A stretch of DNA of 5,304 bases from Rhodoferax sp. (GTDB lineage Bacteria > Pseudomonadota > Gammaproteobacteria > Burkholderiales > Burkholderiaceae_C): assembly GCA_018882485.1 (NCBI GenBank), contig VERU01000206.1:1-5304 (forward strand). Direction: 5' to 3'. Shown in pieces: positions 4,826 through 5,304 of the stretch. Made by a program: the position numbers and the translations under genes. Every line of letters begins with the position of its first letter. Within the stretch, counting starts at the first letter, position 1. Below the pieces are notes generated by a model. That model made no database searches. It was not told the DNA's origin and worked only from the letters and a program-made list of their open reading frames with translations.

Positions 4826-5304
4826 GCGGCGGCCAGGGTCGGACCGGGCGACAGCTCCTCGCCGAAGCAGCGCTGGAAGTATTCGGCTACCAGCGGCCGC
4901 TCGGCTTCCTCGCACTTGTTGAGAAAGCTCAGCCGCAAGGCCTGGGCGGTGTCGCCGAAGATGCCCAGGTTCTCGGCCCAGGCGATCACGGTGCGGGGCG
5001 ACATCAGGGTGGAGAGGTCGCCGGCGGCAAAACCCTGGCGCGTCAGGCCTGCCAGCGCCACCATGGCCCGCAGCAGTGGCTGGCGCGCGGCATCGGCCAG
5101 GGCCGGCACCCGGGCCGCCACGATGGCCATTTCTTCCTCGGGTGGGAGATAGTCGAGCGCGGCGACGATGTTCCAGCGGTCGATCTGCGCGTGGTTCAGA
5201 CGCTGTGCCCCGTGGTACAGCCCGTTGAGGTTGCCCAGCCCCAGGGTGTTGGAGGTGGCAAAGAGCCGAAATCCCGGGTGCGGCCGGATCACGCGGTTCT
5301 GCTC
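4822..5304 (-). CDS. cobS: Cobaltochelatase subunit CobS (AAA+ ATPase), C-terminal part
   Basis: The frame is open to the window edge (EQNRVIRPHPGF...), so the N-terminal part, including Walker A and B, lies beyond 5304; a GTG at 5292 is an internal Val codon. 160 residues are visible, roughly the C-terminal half of a protein of about 330. CobS is the MoxR-like AAA+ ATPase that forms rings with CobT and drives cobalt insertion by CobN. Diagnostic stretches: RLFATSNTLGLG (13-24), the sensor-1 region with its Asn; GLYHGAQRLNHAQIDRW (28-44), with the Arg of DRW a possible finger; GDLSTLMSPRTVIAWAEN (95-112), a sensor-2-like region; and FLNKCEEAERPLVAEYFQRC (127-146). These match CobS more closely than generic MoxR ATPases. 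It is first in the visible cobS-cobT operon; its promoter is outside the window. Confidence 0.94.
   Translation of the reverse strand, partial: EQNRVIRPHPGFRLFATSNTLGLGNLNGLYHGAQRLNHAQIDRWNIVAALDYLPPEEEMAIVAARVPALADAARQPLLRAMVALAGLTRQGFAAGDLSTLMSPRTVIAWAENLGIFGDTAQALRLSFLNKCEEAERPLVAEYFQRCFGEELSPGPTLAAA

Noticed and set aside
3077..5152. 691-codon open frame on the + strand opposite cobT/cobS
   Set aside because: It is antisense to two well-supported genes, lacks any recognisable domain, and is rich in Gln/Gly/Ala/Arg as expected for the complement of GC3-biased coding DNA. High GC makes stops rare in such frames.

Overview
The window is GC-rich DNA with strong third-position G/C bias. It most likely comes from a betaproteobacterium of the Burkholderiales, probably Comamonadaceae. 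Three things point there: a PHA-granule phasin of the Burkholderiales type, a YbaK-type deacylase and aerobic CobS/CobT genes as ordinary chromosomal neighbours, and an AT-richer 66-nt insert that resembles, from memory, a small dispersed repeat of Comamonadaceae genomes. The family assignment is inference.

Layout: (1) 1-645 (+) is the C-terminal part of an AMP-forming acyl-CoA synthetase whose start lies left of the window. It carries a G10 homopolymer inside a G-quadruplex-type motif, and an apparent in-frame 22-codon repeat insertion at 409-474. (2) 663-1736 (+) is a Tas-like NADP(H)-dependent aldo/keto reductase, 17 nt downstream and probably cotranscribed. (3) 1737-1936 is a 200-nt regulatory gap. 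It holds a candidate sigma-70 promoter and three copies of GCTGCN3GCAACA. Two form an inverted repeat over the -35 region and one lies at the predicted transcription start. This looks like a PhaR-type repressor region. (4) 1937-2485 (+) is the phasin, followed by a strong 15-bp hairpin with a GCAA loop at 2506-2539. (5) 2579-3073 (+) is a YbaK/EbsC-family Cys-tRNA(Pro) deacylase. (6) On the minus strand, converging on ybaK with only 21 nt between the stops, lie cobS (4822 to beyond 5304, N-terminal part outside the window) and cobT (3095-4825). They are joined by an ATGA stop/start overlap.

How the genes work together: the synthetase and reductase may form a small operon of unknown substrate. 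The phasin coats polyhydroxyalkanoate granules and is probably derepressed when PhaR is titrated onto granules. CobS (AAA+ ATPase) and CobT (VWA/MIDAS protein) are partner subunits of the aerobic cobaltochelatase, which works with CobN; CobN is not in view. No tRNA, rRNA, CRISPR array, transposase or phage gene was seen. No wholly new multi-gene system is apparent. The most interesting signals are the in-frame repeat inside the synthetase gene and the three-site operator before the phasin gene.
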